The notes under the pieces: model-generated
Databases searched by the model: none
Seen by the model: the letters and a program-made list of their open reading frames with translations, nothing else
What the model was told of the DNA's origin: nothing
Shown: piece by piece, positions 25,166 through 33,276 of the stretch
Position numbering within the stretch: the stretch's first letter is position 1
Layout of the letters: every line of letters begins with the position of its first letter
Made by a program: the position numbers and the translations under genes
From: an uncultured Maribacter sp.
GTDB taxonomy: Bacteria > Bacteroidota > Bacteroidia > Flavobacteriales > Flavobacteriaceae
Reading direction: 5' to 3'
Assembly: GCA_937125035.1 (NCBI GenBank)
Contig: CAKZLG010000048.1
Coordinates: 1 to 34,384, forward strand
Length of the DNA: 34,384 nt

Positions 25166-27064
25166 ATGAGTGACGCTATTAAGCATGAGTGTGGCATCTC
25201 GGTCATCCGGTTATTGAAACCACTGGAATACTACAAGGAAAAATACGGTTCTGCATTTTATGGGGTAAACAAAATGTACCTCATGATGGAGAAACAGCAC
25301 AACCGCGGCCAGGATGGTGCCGGCTTTGCCAGTATAAAATTGGATGTTACCCCGGGCGAACGCTACATGAGCCGAGTACGATCCTGCGCCCAACAGCCCA
25401 TACAGGATATTTTTGCCCAGATCAATGAGCGCATCAACAATGAGCTCAAGGCCAATCCCAATTATGAGGACAATGTGGACCTTCAAAAAAAACACATTCC
25501 TTATATAGGGGAGCTCCTCTTAGGGCATGTGCGGTATGGTACCTTTGGAAAAAACAGTATAGAAAGTGTGCACCCGTTTCTGCGCCAGAACAATTGGATG
25601 CACCGTAACCTCATTGTGGCGGGCAATTTTAACATGACCAATGTAAACGAGCTCTTCGATAATCTGGTGCAATTGGGCCAACACCCCAAGGAAATGGCGG
25701 ACACGGTGACCGTAATGGAGAAAATTGGTCATTTCTTGGATGATGCCGTTGCCAAACTGTACAAGCAGATAAAAAAAGAGGGCTATACGAAACAAGAAGC
25801 CTCCCCACTGATTGCAGAACGATTAAAAGTGGGGAAAATATTGCGGCGGGCCACCAAGAACTTTGATGGCGGCTTTGCCATGGCAGGCCTATTGGGCCAC
25901 GGGGATGCCTTTGTGCTCAGGGATGCTGCCGGCATACGACCCGCCTATTTTTACCAAGATGACGAAATAGTGGTCGTGGCCTCTGAAAGACCCGCCATAC
26001 AGACCGTATTCAATGTACCTTATGAGGAAGTAAAGGAATTGGAGCCCGGGAATGCCATTATCATTAAAAAAAATGGCAATACGGCCGTTAAACAAATCCT
26101 AGAGCCCGCGGAGCGGAAGGCCTGCTCTTTTGAACGTATTTATTTTTCCCGTGGCAGTGATAAGGAAATCTACCAAGAACGTAAGGAATTGGGCAAGTTG
26201 GTGTTTCCGGAAATTTTGGAGGCCATAGACCATGACATTAAGAATACCGTTTTTTCCTATATCCCCAATACGGCGGAAACCTCGTTTTTTGGGATGGTCA
26301 AAGAAGCTCAGAACTACCTGAACAAAAAAAAGGAAGAACAGATTTTGGCCCTTGGGCAAGGTATGACCAGCGAACAACTGCACCAAATTCTTGATGTGCG
26401 ACCGCGCATAGAAAAAGTGGCCATCAAGGATGCCAAATTAAGGACGTTCATCACCCAAGATGACAGTAGGGACGATCTAGTGGCCCATGTTTACGACATA
26501 TCGTATGGCTCCGTAAAAAAAGGGGACAACTTGGTCATCATAGATGACAGCATTGTTCGTGGCACTACCTTAAAAAAGAGCATATTACGTATTCTTGATC
26601 GCCTGCATCCCAAAAAGATCATCGTTGTATCCTCTGCGCCCCAGATAAGGTATCCGGATTGTTATGGTATAGACATGGCCAAATTGGAGGATTTCGTGGC
26701 TTTCAAAGCCGCCTTGGCCCTTCATCAGGAAAAAGACACCATGCACGTAGTAGATGCCATTTATGACAAATGCATTAAACAGGTCTCCACACCCGATAAG
26801 AAATTCATAAACCATGTAAAGGAATTCTATGCCCCATTTTCCGCACATGAGATTTCCCGGAAAATAGGGGAATTGCTTAGTCCTACGGATATAAACGCGG
26901 AAGTACAGATTATTTATCAGTCCATTGAAAGCCTACACCAGGCATGCCCAAAGAATTTGGGGGATTGGTATTTCACAGGTAATTATCCAACCCCTGGGGG
27001 GAATAGGGTGGTCAACAAGGCCTTCATCAATTTTTATGAAGGCAAAAATGAAAGGGCCTATTAG
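25166..27064 (+). CDS. Amidophosphoribosyltransferase-like protein, enlarged PurF paralogue
   Basis: A 632-residue protein with both PurF halves. The class II glutamine amidotransferase domain begins after an eight-residue leader at Cys9 (HECGISVIRLL), with EKQHNRGQDGAGFAS and LLLGHVRYGTFG. The phosphoribosyltransferase domain carries the PRPP loop VIIDDSIVRGTTLKKSILR. Typical PurF is about 470-510 residues. The extra length includes a segment around the NERINNELKANPNYED region and additional C-terminal sequence. Similar enlarged proteins occur in Bacteroidota beside a normal PurF (from memory), so its role may be purine synthesis or a variant reaction. The leader implies autocatalytic removal to expose Cys9. 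Confidence 0.85.
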   Translation: MSDAIKHECGISVIRLLKPLEYYKEKYGSAFYGVNKMYLMMEKQHNRGQDGAGFASIKLDVTPGERYMSRVRSCAQQPIQDIFAQINERINNELKANPNYEDNVDLQKKHIPYIGELLLGHVRYGTFGKNSIESVHPFLRQNNWMHRNLIVAGNFNMTNVNELFDNLVQLGQHPKEMADTVTVMEKIGHFLDDAVAKLYKQIKKEGYTKQEASPLIAERLKVGKILRRATKNFDGGFAMAGLLGHGDAFVLRDAAGIRPAYFYQDDEIVVVASERPAIQTVFNVPYEEVKELEPGNAIIIKKNGNTAVKQILEPAERKACSFERIYFSRGSDKEIYQERKELGKLVFPEILEAIDHDIKNTVFSYIPNTAETSFFGMVKEAQNYLNKKKEEQILALGQGMTSEQLHQILDVRPRIEKVAIKDAKLRTFITQDDSRDDLVAHVYDISYGSVKKGDNLVIIDDSIVRGTTLKKSILRILDRLHPKKIIVVSSAPQIRYPDCYGIDMAKLEDFVAFKAALALHQEKDTMHVVDAIYDKCIKQVSTPDKKFINHVKEFYAPFSAHEISRKIGELLSPTDINAEVQIIYQSIESLHQACPKNLGDWYFTGNYPTPGGNRVVNKAFINFYEGKNERAY

Positions 27065-27155
27065 CGAAAAATAGCACCAGGGCCTGTAAAAGTGTATTTT
27101 ATCGATAAATAGTGCCGTTCATCGATGCTATGGGCTACATCGGTACGGACTCAAT

Positions 27156-27163
27156 TAAATTTG
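27156..27163 (+). promoter_or_regulatory. -7 box of sRNA copy 1
   Basis: TAAATTTG, an exact TAnnTTTG match, ends 6 nt before the conserved core. No clear -33 TTTG is visible. Confidence 0.55.
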
Positions 27164-27168
27164 AGTTT

Positions 27169-27240
27169 ACCATAGCATAAGTAGGTTAAGTTCATGGTAA
27201 GATTTGGGGCAAAAAAGGTGGAGTCTTCTCCACCTTTTTT
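27169..27240 (+). ncRNA. Predicted small RNA, array copy 1
   Basis: About 72 nt. The conserved core starts ACCATAGCATAAGTAGG and ends AAGATTTGGGG, with ACCAT pairing to ATGGT around a 20-nt loop. In this copy the DNA upstream extends the pairing to TTACCAT/ATGGTAA. The terminator stem GGTGGAG-TCTT-CTCCACC (27217-27234) is flanked by A6 and followed by T6. Its spacer upstream is unrelated to those of copies 3 and 4. Confidence 0.75.
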
Positions 27241-27353
27241 ATTTTCCCCCTGAACATCTTTTCAATCTCCCTACCGGTCTACGCCATAAATGCCGGTTAT
27301 CCATTATTCGTGAAGTACAACGCTTTGTTAACTTAGTACCTCTTCCTTTCCCA

Positions 27354-27361
27354 TATCTTTG
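27354..27361 (+). promoter_or_regulatory. -7 box of sRNA copy 2
   Basis: TATCTTTG, an exact TAnnTTTG match, ends 5 nt before the core. TTAG lies 17 nt upstream and TTTG 26 nt upstream as candidate -33 elements. Confidence 0.55.
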
Positions 27362-27365
27362 AGAG

Positions 27366-27437
27366 ACCATAGCATAAGTAGGTTAAGTTCATGGTAAGAT
27401 TTGGGGAAAAAGGTGAAGCGTAAGCTTCGCCTTTTTT
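27366..27437 (+). ncRNA. Predicted small RNA, array copy 2
   Basis: About 72 nt, with a core identical to copy 1 from ACCATAGC to TTTGGGG. The terminator stem GGTGAAGC-GTAA-GCTTCGCC (27412-27431) has one G-U pair and is followed by T6. It differs in sequence from the copy 1 stem but keeps pairing. Confidence 0.75.
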
Positions 27438-27504
27438 ATTTGTCGGTAACTCCTGTGGCCTTAAACCAGCCCTCTTGTAAGATAAATTGACGCGTTATGT
27501 ATTT

Positions 27505-27522
27505 CATCCAAGGATTTGGATG
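27505..27522. promoter_or_regulatory. Spacer hairpin CATCCAA-GGAT-TTGGATG (first copy)
   Basis: A perfect 7-bp inverted repeat lies about 38 nt upstream of the copy 3 -7 box and recurs at 27711-27728 in the duplicated unit. It could be a regulator site; no T-run follows. Confidence 0.35.
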
Positions 27523-27559
27523 TTCATCCAATACTTTTACCTTTTTAAACAGCTAACTA

Positions 27560-27567
27560 TATTTTTG
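27560..27567 (+). promoter_or_regulatory. -7 box of sRNA copy 3
   Basis: TATTTTTG, an exact TAnnTTTG match, ends 5 nt before the core. TTTT lies 21 nt upstream as a weak -33 element. Confidence 0.6.
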
Positions 27568-27571
27568 AAGG

Positions 27572-27643
27572 ACCATAGCATAAGTAGGTTAAGTTCATGG
27601 TAAGATTTGGGGAAAAAGGTGAAGCGTAAGCTTCGCCTTTTTT
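27572..27643 (+). ncRNA. Predicted small RNA, array copy 3
   Basis: The 72-nt unit is identical to copies 2 and 4. The terminator stem lies at 27618-27637, followed by T6. Confidence 0.75.
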
Positions 27644-27765
27644 ATTTGTCGGTAACTCCTGTGGCCTTAAACCAGCCCTCTTGTAAGATAAATTGACGCG
27701 TTATGTATTTCATCCAAGGATTTGGATGTTCATCCAATACTTTTACCTTTTTAAACAGCTAACTA

Positions 27766-27773
27766 TATTTTTG
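27766..27773 (+). promoter_or_regulatory. -7 box of sRNA copy 4
   Basis: TATTTTTG in a promoter region identical to that of copy 3. Confidence 0.6.
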
Positions 27774-27777
27774 AAGG

Positions 27778-27849
27778 ACCATAGCATAAGTAGGTTAAGT
27801 TCATGGTAAGATTTGGGGAAAAAGGTGAAGCGTAAGCTTCGCCTTTTTT
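27778..27849 (+). ncRNA. Predicted small RNA, array copy 4
   Basis: The 72-nt unit is identical to copies 2 and 3. The terminator stem lies at 27824-27843, followed by T6. The sequence diverges from copy 3 four bases after the T-run, marking the right end of the duplication. Confidence 0.75.
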
Positions 27850-27969
27850 ATTTTTGAATCTCGGCGCAGCCTGCATTTCATCGAGCACTGCCCTAGTTTA
27901 TTAGGCTTAGGGTGTGGCCTACCACTAAAAATTTCTTAAAATTTCTTTTTTTATTTGCCACAATACCAG

Positions 27970-27977
27970 TAATTTAG
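27970..27977 (+). promoter_or_regulatory. -7 box of sRNA copy 5
   Basis: TAATTTAG (7 of 8 against TAnnTTTG) ends 5 nt before the core, the same spacing as copies 2-4. TTTT lies 19 nt upstream. Confidence 0.45.
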
Positions 27978-27981
27978 TTCT

Positions 27982-28053
27982 GCCATAGCATAAGTAGGTT
28001 AAGTTTATGGTAAGATTTGGGACGAAAAGGGCGGAGACTTCTCCGCCCTTTTC
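27982..28053 (+). ncRNA. Predicted small RNA, array copy 5 (most divergent)
   Basis: The core differs from the others at the first base (GCCAT for ACCAT, still pairing with ATGGT through G-U), by TTC to TTT in the loop edge, and at the end of the G-run. The terminator is a different, stronger stem, GAAAAGGGCGGAG-ACTT-CTCCGCCCTTTTC (13 bp, 28024-28053). Conservation of the loop with replaced but compensated terminator bases argues for selection on the RNA. Confidence 0.75.
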
Positions 28054-28062
28054 TATGCATTA

Positions 28063-28103
28063 AAGCCAAAAAAAACCACTTAAAGACTCACTTTAAGTGG
28101 TTT
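28063..28103 (-). terminator. Rho-independent terminator of the superoxide dismutase gene
   Basis: AAACCACTTAAAG-ACTCA-CTTTAAGTGGTTT is a 13-bp perfect stem, and on the minus strand it runs into an uninterrupted T-tract. It lies 35 nt beyond the sod stop codon and faces the sRNA array. A second small inverted repeat, GTGTAAA/TTTACAC (28115-28138), overlaps the stop. Confidence 0.88.
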
Positions 28104-28137
28104 ACATCTTAGCAGTGTAAAAAGATTCCGATTTACA

Positions 28138-28746
28138 CTATTTGTTATCGGCGTATAACTTTGCCACTTCGTCCCAATTAATGATATTGAAAAATGCTGT
28201 GATATAATCAGGCCGCCTGTTCTGATAGTTTAGGTAATAGGCATGTTCCCATACGTCCAGACCCAAAATGGGATGACCGCCGCAGCCAACCCCGGGCATT
28301 AGGGTATTGTCTTGGTTTGGAGTGGAACAAATCTCTACTTTACCGCCCTTATGTACACAGAGCCATGCCCAACCGGATCCAAAACGGGTACCCGCAGCCG
28401 CAGTGAACTTCTCTTTAAAGCCCTCGTAGGAACCAAAAGCCGAATCAATGGCATCTGCCAACGCTCCTGTGGGAGACCCTCCTCCGTTGGGGGAAAGAAT
28501 GTTCCAAAAGAGGGAATGGTTGTAAAAACCGCCCCCATTGTTCCGCACCGCACCATTGTCCATGTCCAAATTGGCCAGGATATCCTCTATGGATTTTCCT
28601 TCTAGGGCGGTGCCCTCTATGGCGCCATTGAGCTTGCTCGTATATCCGCCGTGGTGTTTTGTATGGTGTATCTCCATTGTCCTTGCGTCTATATGAGGCT
28701 CCAAAGCATCATAAGCGTAAGGCAATTTAGGTAATTCAAAAGCCAT
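28138..28746 (-). CDS. sodA: Superoxide dismutase, Mn/Fe family (manganese-type residues)
   Basis: Dismutates superoxide to hydrogen peroxide and oxygen; 202 residues, cytoplasmic. The metal ligands are His27 (MEIHHTKHH), His77 (FYNHSLFW), and Asp164 and His168 in the DVWEHAYY signature. Residues separating Mn from Fe enzymes point to manganese: Gly73 before the second ligand and Gln145 in [10 protein letters not shown], corresponding to Gly77/Gln146 of E. coli SodA. A cambialistic enzyme is not excluded. It is transcribed toward the sRNA array and stops at a strong terminator. A TAAATTTG box lies 32 nt upstream of the ATG. Confidence 0.96.
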   Translation of the reverse strand: MAFELPKLPYAYDALEPHIDARTMEIHHTKHHGGYTSKLNGAIEGTALEGKSIEDILANLDMDNGAVRNNGGGFYNHSLFWNILSPNGGGSPTGALADAIDSAFGSYEGFKEKFTAAAGTRFGSGWAWLCVHKGGKVEICSTPNQDNTLMPGVGCGGHPILGLDVWEHAYYLNYQNRRPDYITAFFNIINWDEVAKLYADNK

Positions 28747-28778
28747 AATGTGTATGTTTTTAGATTATTAGTTGAACA

Positions 28779-28786
28779 CAAATTTA
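28779..28786 (-). promoter_or_regulatory. Putative -7 box of the superoxide dismutase gene
   Basis: On the minus strand TAAATTTG matches TAnnTTTG exactly, predicting a leader of about 26 nt. The -33 element is poor (TTAG at 23 nt), which may indicate activator dependence. Confidence 0.5.
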
Positions 28787-28816
28787 CAAGTTTTAACATT
28801 TATATTCCCCTAATTA

Positions 28817-28849
28817 TTTGTTAAGAACACCACCATATTCCTTAATTTG
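28817..28849 (+). promoter_or_regulatory. Putative promoter of the helicase-nuclease gene
   Basis: TTTG at 28817-28820, a 21-nt spacer, then TTAATTTG at 28842-28849 (7 of 8). The predicted leader is only about 7 nt. The promoter diverges from that of sod. Confidence 0.5.
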
Positions 28850-28862
28850 CAAGTAAAAATCA

Positions 28863-31800
28863 ATGCAGGGCCATTCCTTTGAAATATACAACGCTTCAGC
28901 GGGTTCCGGAAAGACCTATGCCCTTGCAAAAGCCTATCTGCTCCTGGTGCTGCGTCAACCGGGCACCTTTAAAAGGATTTTGGCCATCACCTTCACGAAC
29001 AAGGCCGTAAATGAGATGAAGGGCAGGATAATAGACAGCCTTTCCCTATTTGCCTCAAATGACCCCAATAGCATCAAGGACCCTTTGTTCTGGGAACTTA
29101 CGGCACTCTTGGAAATTGAACCAGAAGAACTGGTACGGCGCAGTCAAAAAAGGCTAAAGGAAATTTTGCACAACTATGCTTTTTTTGATGTTTCCACCAT
29201 AGATAAATTTACGCATAGGCTGATCCGCACGTTTGCCAAGGACCTTAAGTTGTCCCAAAATTTTGAAGTGGTCCTGGATACGGACCTTCTTTTGGACGAG
29301 GCCGTGAACCGCGTAATAGCCAAGGCGGGCCAAGATAGGGCCCTTACCCAGGTTTTGATCGACTATGCCCTTGAGAAAATAGATGATGACCGTAGTTGGG
29401 ACATTGCCCATGATCTGCATAAAATGGGTAAGCAAATTTTTGAGGAGGACAACGTTACCCACCTTGCCCAGCTGGCGCAAAAGCCAATCCCGCTATTTCT
29501 TGCCCTACAGGATAGCCTGGCGCAGCATCTTTCCGCCCTAACACACGAAATAGAGCGCAACGCCTCAAATTCCCTCGCCCTTCTCCAAAAGGAGCACTTG
29601 GAGGTAGGTGATTTTACGCGCGGCTATTACCCCAAGTTTTTGGAAAGTATTCTGACCAATGCGACCAACCTGGATTTTGGGGCCAAATGGAAAAGTGAAT
29701 TTGGCACCAAGCCCCTATACAATAAATCCGCCCCGGAATCCACCGCATTGAAAATAGATGCCCTTATGCCCCAATTGGTGGATTACTTCCTAAAAATAAA
29801 AGAGGCTCATGCAAAACATACGTATTATAAGAACGTTCACAGAAATGTGGTTCCGTTGGCCCTGCTCAATACCATTCAAAATGAACTCAAGGCCGTTGAA
29901 ATGGAAAAAGACCAGTTGTCCATTTCAAAATTCAACACCATAATTTCCAACGAAATCAAAAACCAATCGGCACCCTTTATTTATGAGCGCCTGGGTGAAA
30001 AATACCGTCATTACTTCATTGATGAGTTTCAGGATACCTCCAAACTACAGTGGGAGAATCTTGTGCCTCTCATTGCCCATGCCTTGGAGAGCCAAGACCA
30101 AGAGGGCAAACAGGGTTCTCTCTTTCTTGTGGGCGATGCAAAACAGGCCATATATCGATGGCGGGGCGGCAAAGCGGAACAATTTCTTCATTTGGCCACA
30201 GCACGGGCCCATCCGTTCTCGGTGCCCAGTAAGACCCGTGTCCTTCCCAAAAACTACAGGAGCCATGAGGAGGTGGTACGGTTCAACAATTCCTTTTTTC
30301 AATATGCCAGTACTTTTTTGGAAAATGAGGAATACGCCTCTTTTTTTAAGGAAGGCAACCAACAAGGGGCCAACCACAGAAAAGGGGGATTGGTGGAAAT
30401 AGCCTTTTTGGAGGAAGACGAAGCTGAAAGCTATAGTGCCAAAACCCAAGGCATTATAAAAAATGCCTTGGAGAAAGGCTATCAGTACGGTGACATCTGT
30501 GTCCTGACCCGAAAGAAAAAACATGGGGCCGCTCTGGCAGACGGACTATTGAGCCAGAACATTCCTGTAATATCCCCAGATGCCTTGCTGCTTTCGCAAA
30601 GTGCCCATGTGGGCTTTTTGGTGCAATTGGCCCAATACGTAGTGCAACCGGAAGAAGTGGAAAATGCTTTTGACCTACTGTTTTCCTTATATGAGGAGAA
30701 CCCGGAAAAACACGATCGTATTTTTGAAAACCTCCACACTTTGGATGTCCTGTTCATGGAAAAGTATGGCTTCTCAGTACAGCGATTCAAACGAGAAACC
30801 TTATATGACGCCTTTGAATATGCCATTGCGGTCTTTGACCTTGTACCATCGTCAGATGCGCACGTAACTTCCTTCATGGACCTGGTGCTTCAATTTTCCC
30901 TTAAAGAAGGTACGGACCTTCAATCCTTCTTACGGTATTGGGATAAAAAGGGAAAGTCCAAGCATGTTAGTGCGCCTGCCAATGTGAATGCCGTGAACAT
31001 TATGACCATCCATAAAAGCAAGGGACTGGAATTCCCCATAGTCATATTCCCGTATGCCAATACCCACATGAAAGAGGAGATGGACCCCACGTTGTGGATC
31101 CCCGTAGAGGAAGGTGAATTTCAAGGGTTTTCAGAAGTCATGGTAAACAAGAAAAAAGAAGTGCGGAACTACAGCACTGCGGCCGCTACCTTATATGATG
31201 AAGAAGAGCACAAATTACAGTTAGATGCCATGAACCTGTTGTACGTGGCCCTGACCCGTGCCGTACAAGCGCTGTACATCGTTACCTTAAAGGACACCAA
31301 TGCCAAGGGGGAGTTCAAGCAAGACCGCTATTCCGGGCTCTTTGCCCATTACCTGCAACATACGGGCCACTGGAATGCGGATACCTTGGTATACCAATTT
31401 GGTCGGTTGCCAGAGCAGGTGCCCACGGGTGCCGGCATGTCATCTACACCCGCCATACCATATATATATACGGATAAGAACAGGGCCGCCCTAAAGATCG
31501 TGACTAAGGCGGGCATGCTATGGGACTCGGGCAATGATGTCGCTATACACACAGGTACTATCACCCACAAGATTTTAGGGGATATCAAAACGTATGGGGA
31601 TTTGGACAATGCATTTAAAAGAGCGCTCGTTAAAGGTTATTTGCCCTTAAGGGATGAGGATGAAATGCGGGCCAAGATAAAGGAACTGGTAGAACATCCG
31701 CAGTTAAAAAAATTATATGCTCTGGGCAATACGGTATGGAACGAACGTGAGATCTTCGTCCCAAATGGCCCTAACCTCAGACCCGATCGCGTGGTGCTGC

Positions 31801-31964
31801 ACCAAGGCGAGATCTATATCATTGACTATAAAACTGGAAAGCAAGAACAAGCCCACGCACAACAGGTCTCCGCCTATGCCGATGCCTATGTGCGGATGGG
31901 CCATGCCATAGCACAAAAAATCATTGTTTATATTACCGATAAAATCATTGTAGAAATCATTTAG
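28863..31964 (+). CDS. UvrD/RecB-family ATP-dependent helicase with C-terminal PD-(D/E)XK nuclease (AddA-like)
   Basis: A 1033-residue superfamily 1A helicase-nuclease. Walker A is [10 protein letters not shown] (residues 11-20), followed by motif Ia [16 protein letters not shown], motif [16 protein letters not shown] near 383-397, motif [20 protein letters not shown], motif [21 protein letters not shown] and motif [20 protein letters not shown]. The C-terminal nuclease domain shows [15 protein letters not shown] and QVSAYADAY, the RecB/AddA pattern. Such proteins process double-strand breaks with an AddB partner, which is not encoded in this window. It lies 5 nt upstream of kbl, so the two are probably co-transcribed. 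Confidence 0.92.
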   Translation: MQGHSFEIYNASAGSGKTYALAKAYLLLVLRQPGTFKRILAITFTNKAVNEMKGRIIDSLSLFASNDPNSIKDPLFWELTALLEIEPEELVRRSQKRLKEILHNYAFFDVSTIDKFTHRLIRTFAKDLKLSQNFEVVLDTDLLLDEAVNRVIAKAGQDRALTQVLIDYALEKIDDDRSWDIAHDLHKMGKQIFEEDNVTHLAQLAQKPIPLFLALQDSLAQHLSALTHEIERNASNSLALLQKEHLEVGDFTRGYYPKFLESILTNATNLDFGAKWKSEFGTKPLYNKSAPESTALKIDALMPQLVDYFLKIKEAHAKHTYYKNVHRNVVPLALLNTIQNELKAVEMEKDQLSISKFNTIISNEIKNQSAPFIYERLGEKYRHYFIDEFQDTSKLQWENLVPLIAHALESQDQEGKQGSLFLVGDAKQAIYRWRGGKAEQFLHLATARAHPFSVPSKTRVLPKNYRSHEEVVRFNNSFFQYASTFLENEEYASFFKEGNQQGANHRKGGLVEIAFLEEDEAESYSAKTQGIIKNALEKGYQYGDICVLTRKKKHGAALADGLLSQNIPVISPDALLLSQSAHVGFLVQLAQYVVQPEEVENAFDLLFSLYEENPEKHDRIFENLHTLDVLFMEKYGFSVQRFKRETLYDAFEYAIAVFDLVPSSDAHVTSFMDLVLQFSLKEGTDLQSFLRYWDKKGKSKHVSAPANVNAVNIMTIHKSKGLEFPIVIFPYANTHMKEEMDPTLWIPVEEGEFQGFSEVMVNKKKEVRNYSTAAATLYDEEEHKLQLDAMNLLYVALTRAVQALYIVTLKDTNAKGEFKQDRYSGLFAHYLQHTGHWNADTLVYQFGRLPEQVPTGAGMSSTPAIPYIYTDKNRAALKIVTKAGMLWDSGNDVAIHTGTITHKILGDIKTYGDLDNAFKRALVKGYLPLRDEDEMRAKIKELVEHPQLKKLYALGNTVWNEREIFVPNGPNLRPDRVVLHQGEIYIIDYKTGKQEQAHAQQVSAYADAYVRMGHAIAQKIIVYITDKIIVEII

Positions 31965-31969
31965 ATCAT

Positions 31970-33163
31970 ATGTACGGAAAAATTAAGGAATACCTGACAA
32001 ACGAACTGGAAGCCATTAAGGAAGAAGGGCTTTACAAAGAAGAACGCATCATTGTAACTCCGCAAGATGCCGTCATAAAAATTGATACGGGCCAAGAGGT
32101 CATTAATTTTTGTGCCAACAATTACTTGGGGCTGTCATCGCACCCAGAAGTGGTACAGGCCGCAAAGGATGCCATGGATACACATGGTTTTGGAATGTCT
32201 TCAGTGCGCTTCATCTGCGGTACCCAAGATATCCATAAAACCTTGGAAAAAAAGATAGCCACCTTCTATGGCACGGAAGATACCATTTTATACGCTGCGG
32301 CCTTTGATGCCAATGGCGGTGTGTTTGAGCCATTACTTTCCGCAGAAGATGCCATTATCTCTGATGCCCTTAACCACGCGTCCATCATAGATGGCGTACG
32401 GCTGTGCAAGGCAAAACGCTATAGGTATGCCAACAGCGACATGCAAGATCTGGAAAAACAACTGCAACAGGCTACAGAAGATGGGGCACGGTTTAAGATC
32501 GTGGTAACGGATGGCGTATTTTCAATGGACGGACTTGTGGCCCCTTTGGATCAAATATGCGACCTAGCGGAACAGTATGACGCAATGGTCATGATAGACG
32601 AGTGCCATGCCACTGGCTTCATTGGCGCAACTGGCATCGGTACTTTGGAGGCCAAAGGGGTGCTGGGGCGCATTGACATCATCACGGGCACCTTGGGCAA
32701 GGCCATGGGGGGAGCTATGGGAGGATACACCACTGGCAAGAAAGAAATCATAGAGATATTACGGCAGCGCTCCAGGCCTTATCTTTTTTCCAATTCCTTG
32801 GCCCCAGCGATTGTAGGGGCGTCCATTAAGGTATTTGATATGCTGCGTAATGACACCTCTCTTCGTAACAGATTAGAGGCCAACACCCAGTATTTCAAAA
32901 AAGGCCTCATAGAGGCGGGCTTTGATATCATTGATGGGGACGCAGCCATTGTGCCCGTAATGCTCTATGATGCAAAACTCTCCCAAAAAATGGCGGCCAT
33001 GCTTTTGGAGCGCGGCATTTATGTGATCGGGTTCTTTTATCCCGTGGTGCCCAAGGGTAAGGCCCGTATCCGTGTTCAGCTCTCCGCGGCACATACCAAA
33101 GAACACCTTGATAAGGCCATTGAAGCATTCAAAGAAGTGGGCAGGGAATTAAAAATCGTTTAA
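31970..33163 (+). CDS. kbl: Glycine C-acetyltransferase (2-amino-3-ketobutyrate CoA ligase)
   Basis: PLP enzyme of threonine catabolism that cleaves 2-amino-3-ketobutyrate with CoA to glycine and acetyl-CoA. The 397-residue length is standard. Alpha-oxoamine synthase features are present: [59 protein letters not shown] and the Schiff-base lysine in [14 protein letters not shown] near residue 242. The strong match to the RFICGTQ pattern favours KBL over serine palmitoyltransferase or BioF. Threonine dehydrogenase is not in the window. It begins 5 nt after the helicase gene. Confidence 0.95.
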   Translation: MYGKIKEYLTNELEAIKEEGLYKEERIIVTPQDAVIKIDTGQEVINFCANNYLGLSSHPEVVQAAKDAMDTHGFGMSSVRFICGTQDIHKTLEKKIATFYGTEDTILYAAAFDANGGVFEPLLSAEDAIISDALNHASIIDGVRLCKAKRYRYANSDMQDLEKQLQQATEDGARFKIVVTDGVFSMDGLVAPLDQICDLAEQYDAMVMIDECHATGFIGATGIGTLEAKGVLGRIDIITGTLGKAMGGAMGGYTTGKKEIIEILRQRSRPYLFSNSLAPAIVGASIKVFDMLRNDTSLRNRLEANTQYFKKGLIEAGFDIIDGDAAIVPVMLYDAKLSQKMAAMLLERGIYVIGFFYPVVPKGKARIRVQLSAAHTKEHLDKAIEAFKEVGRELKIV

Positions 33164-33211
33164 ACGCTTATTTTAATCCATCAAATGCGTTAAAAAAAAT
33201 AGGAAATTGAT

Positions 33212-33242
33212 TTTGTTAATAATATTTAACAACTTACATTTG
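33212..33242 (+). promoter_or_regulatory. Consensus Bacteroidota promoter of the OmpA-family gene
   Basis: TTTG at 33212-33215, a 19-nt spacer and TACATTTG at 33235-33242 match both elements of the Bacteroidota consensus exactly. The predicted leader is about 28 nt. This is the best promoter in the window, as expected for an abundant outer membrane protein. Confidence 0.8.
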
Positions 33243-33276
33243 CAGCTAATAAACACTTAAACTTAAAAATTTGAAC

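Larger units (their letters stand above)
27365..27570 (+). repeat. 206-bp tandem repeat, unit A
   Basis: This unit is identical base for base to 27571-27776. The identity continues 77 bp further, so 27365-27647 equals 27571-27853 (283 bp at a 206-bp shift). It contains sRNA copy 2 plus the spacer and promoter of copy 3. Confidence 0.95.
27571..27776 (+). repeat. 206-bp tandem repeat, unit B
   Basis: An exact duplicate of 27365-27570, indicating a recent tandem duplication by recombination or slippage that added one complete promoter-RNA unit. Confidence 0.95.
27065..28137 (+). other. Gene-free 1.07-kb interval holding a five-copy small-RNA array
   Basis: No protein ORF of note lies between the PurF-like gene and sod. 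The interval contains five tandem promoter-core-terminator units (listed separately), a perfect 206-bp tandem duplication, small hairpins in the spacers, and the sod terminator at the right end. Confidence 0.85.

Noticed and set aside
27169-28053. The regularly spaced repeats as a CRISPR array
   Set aside because: Only five units at about 200-nt spacing, two spacers identical to each other, terminators inside each unit, and no cas gene nearby.
27169-28053. The repeats as tRNA genes or as IS/MITE copies
   Set aside because: No cloverleaf or CCA-type acceptor stem, no terminal inverted repeats spanning a unit, no target-site duplications, and copies occur only in tandem here.
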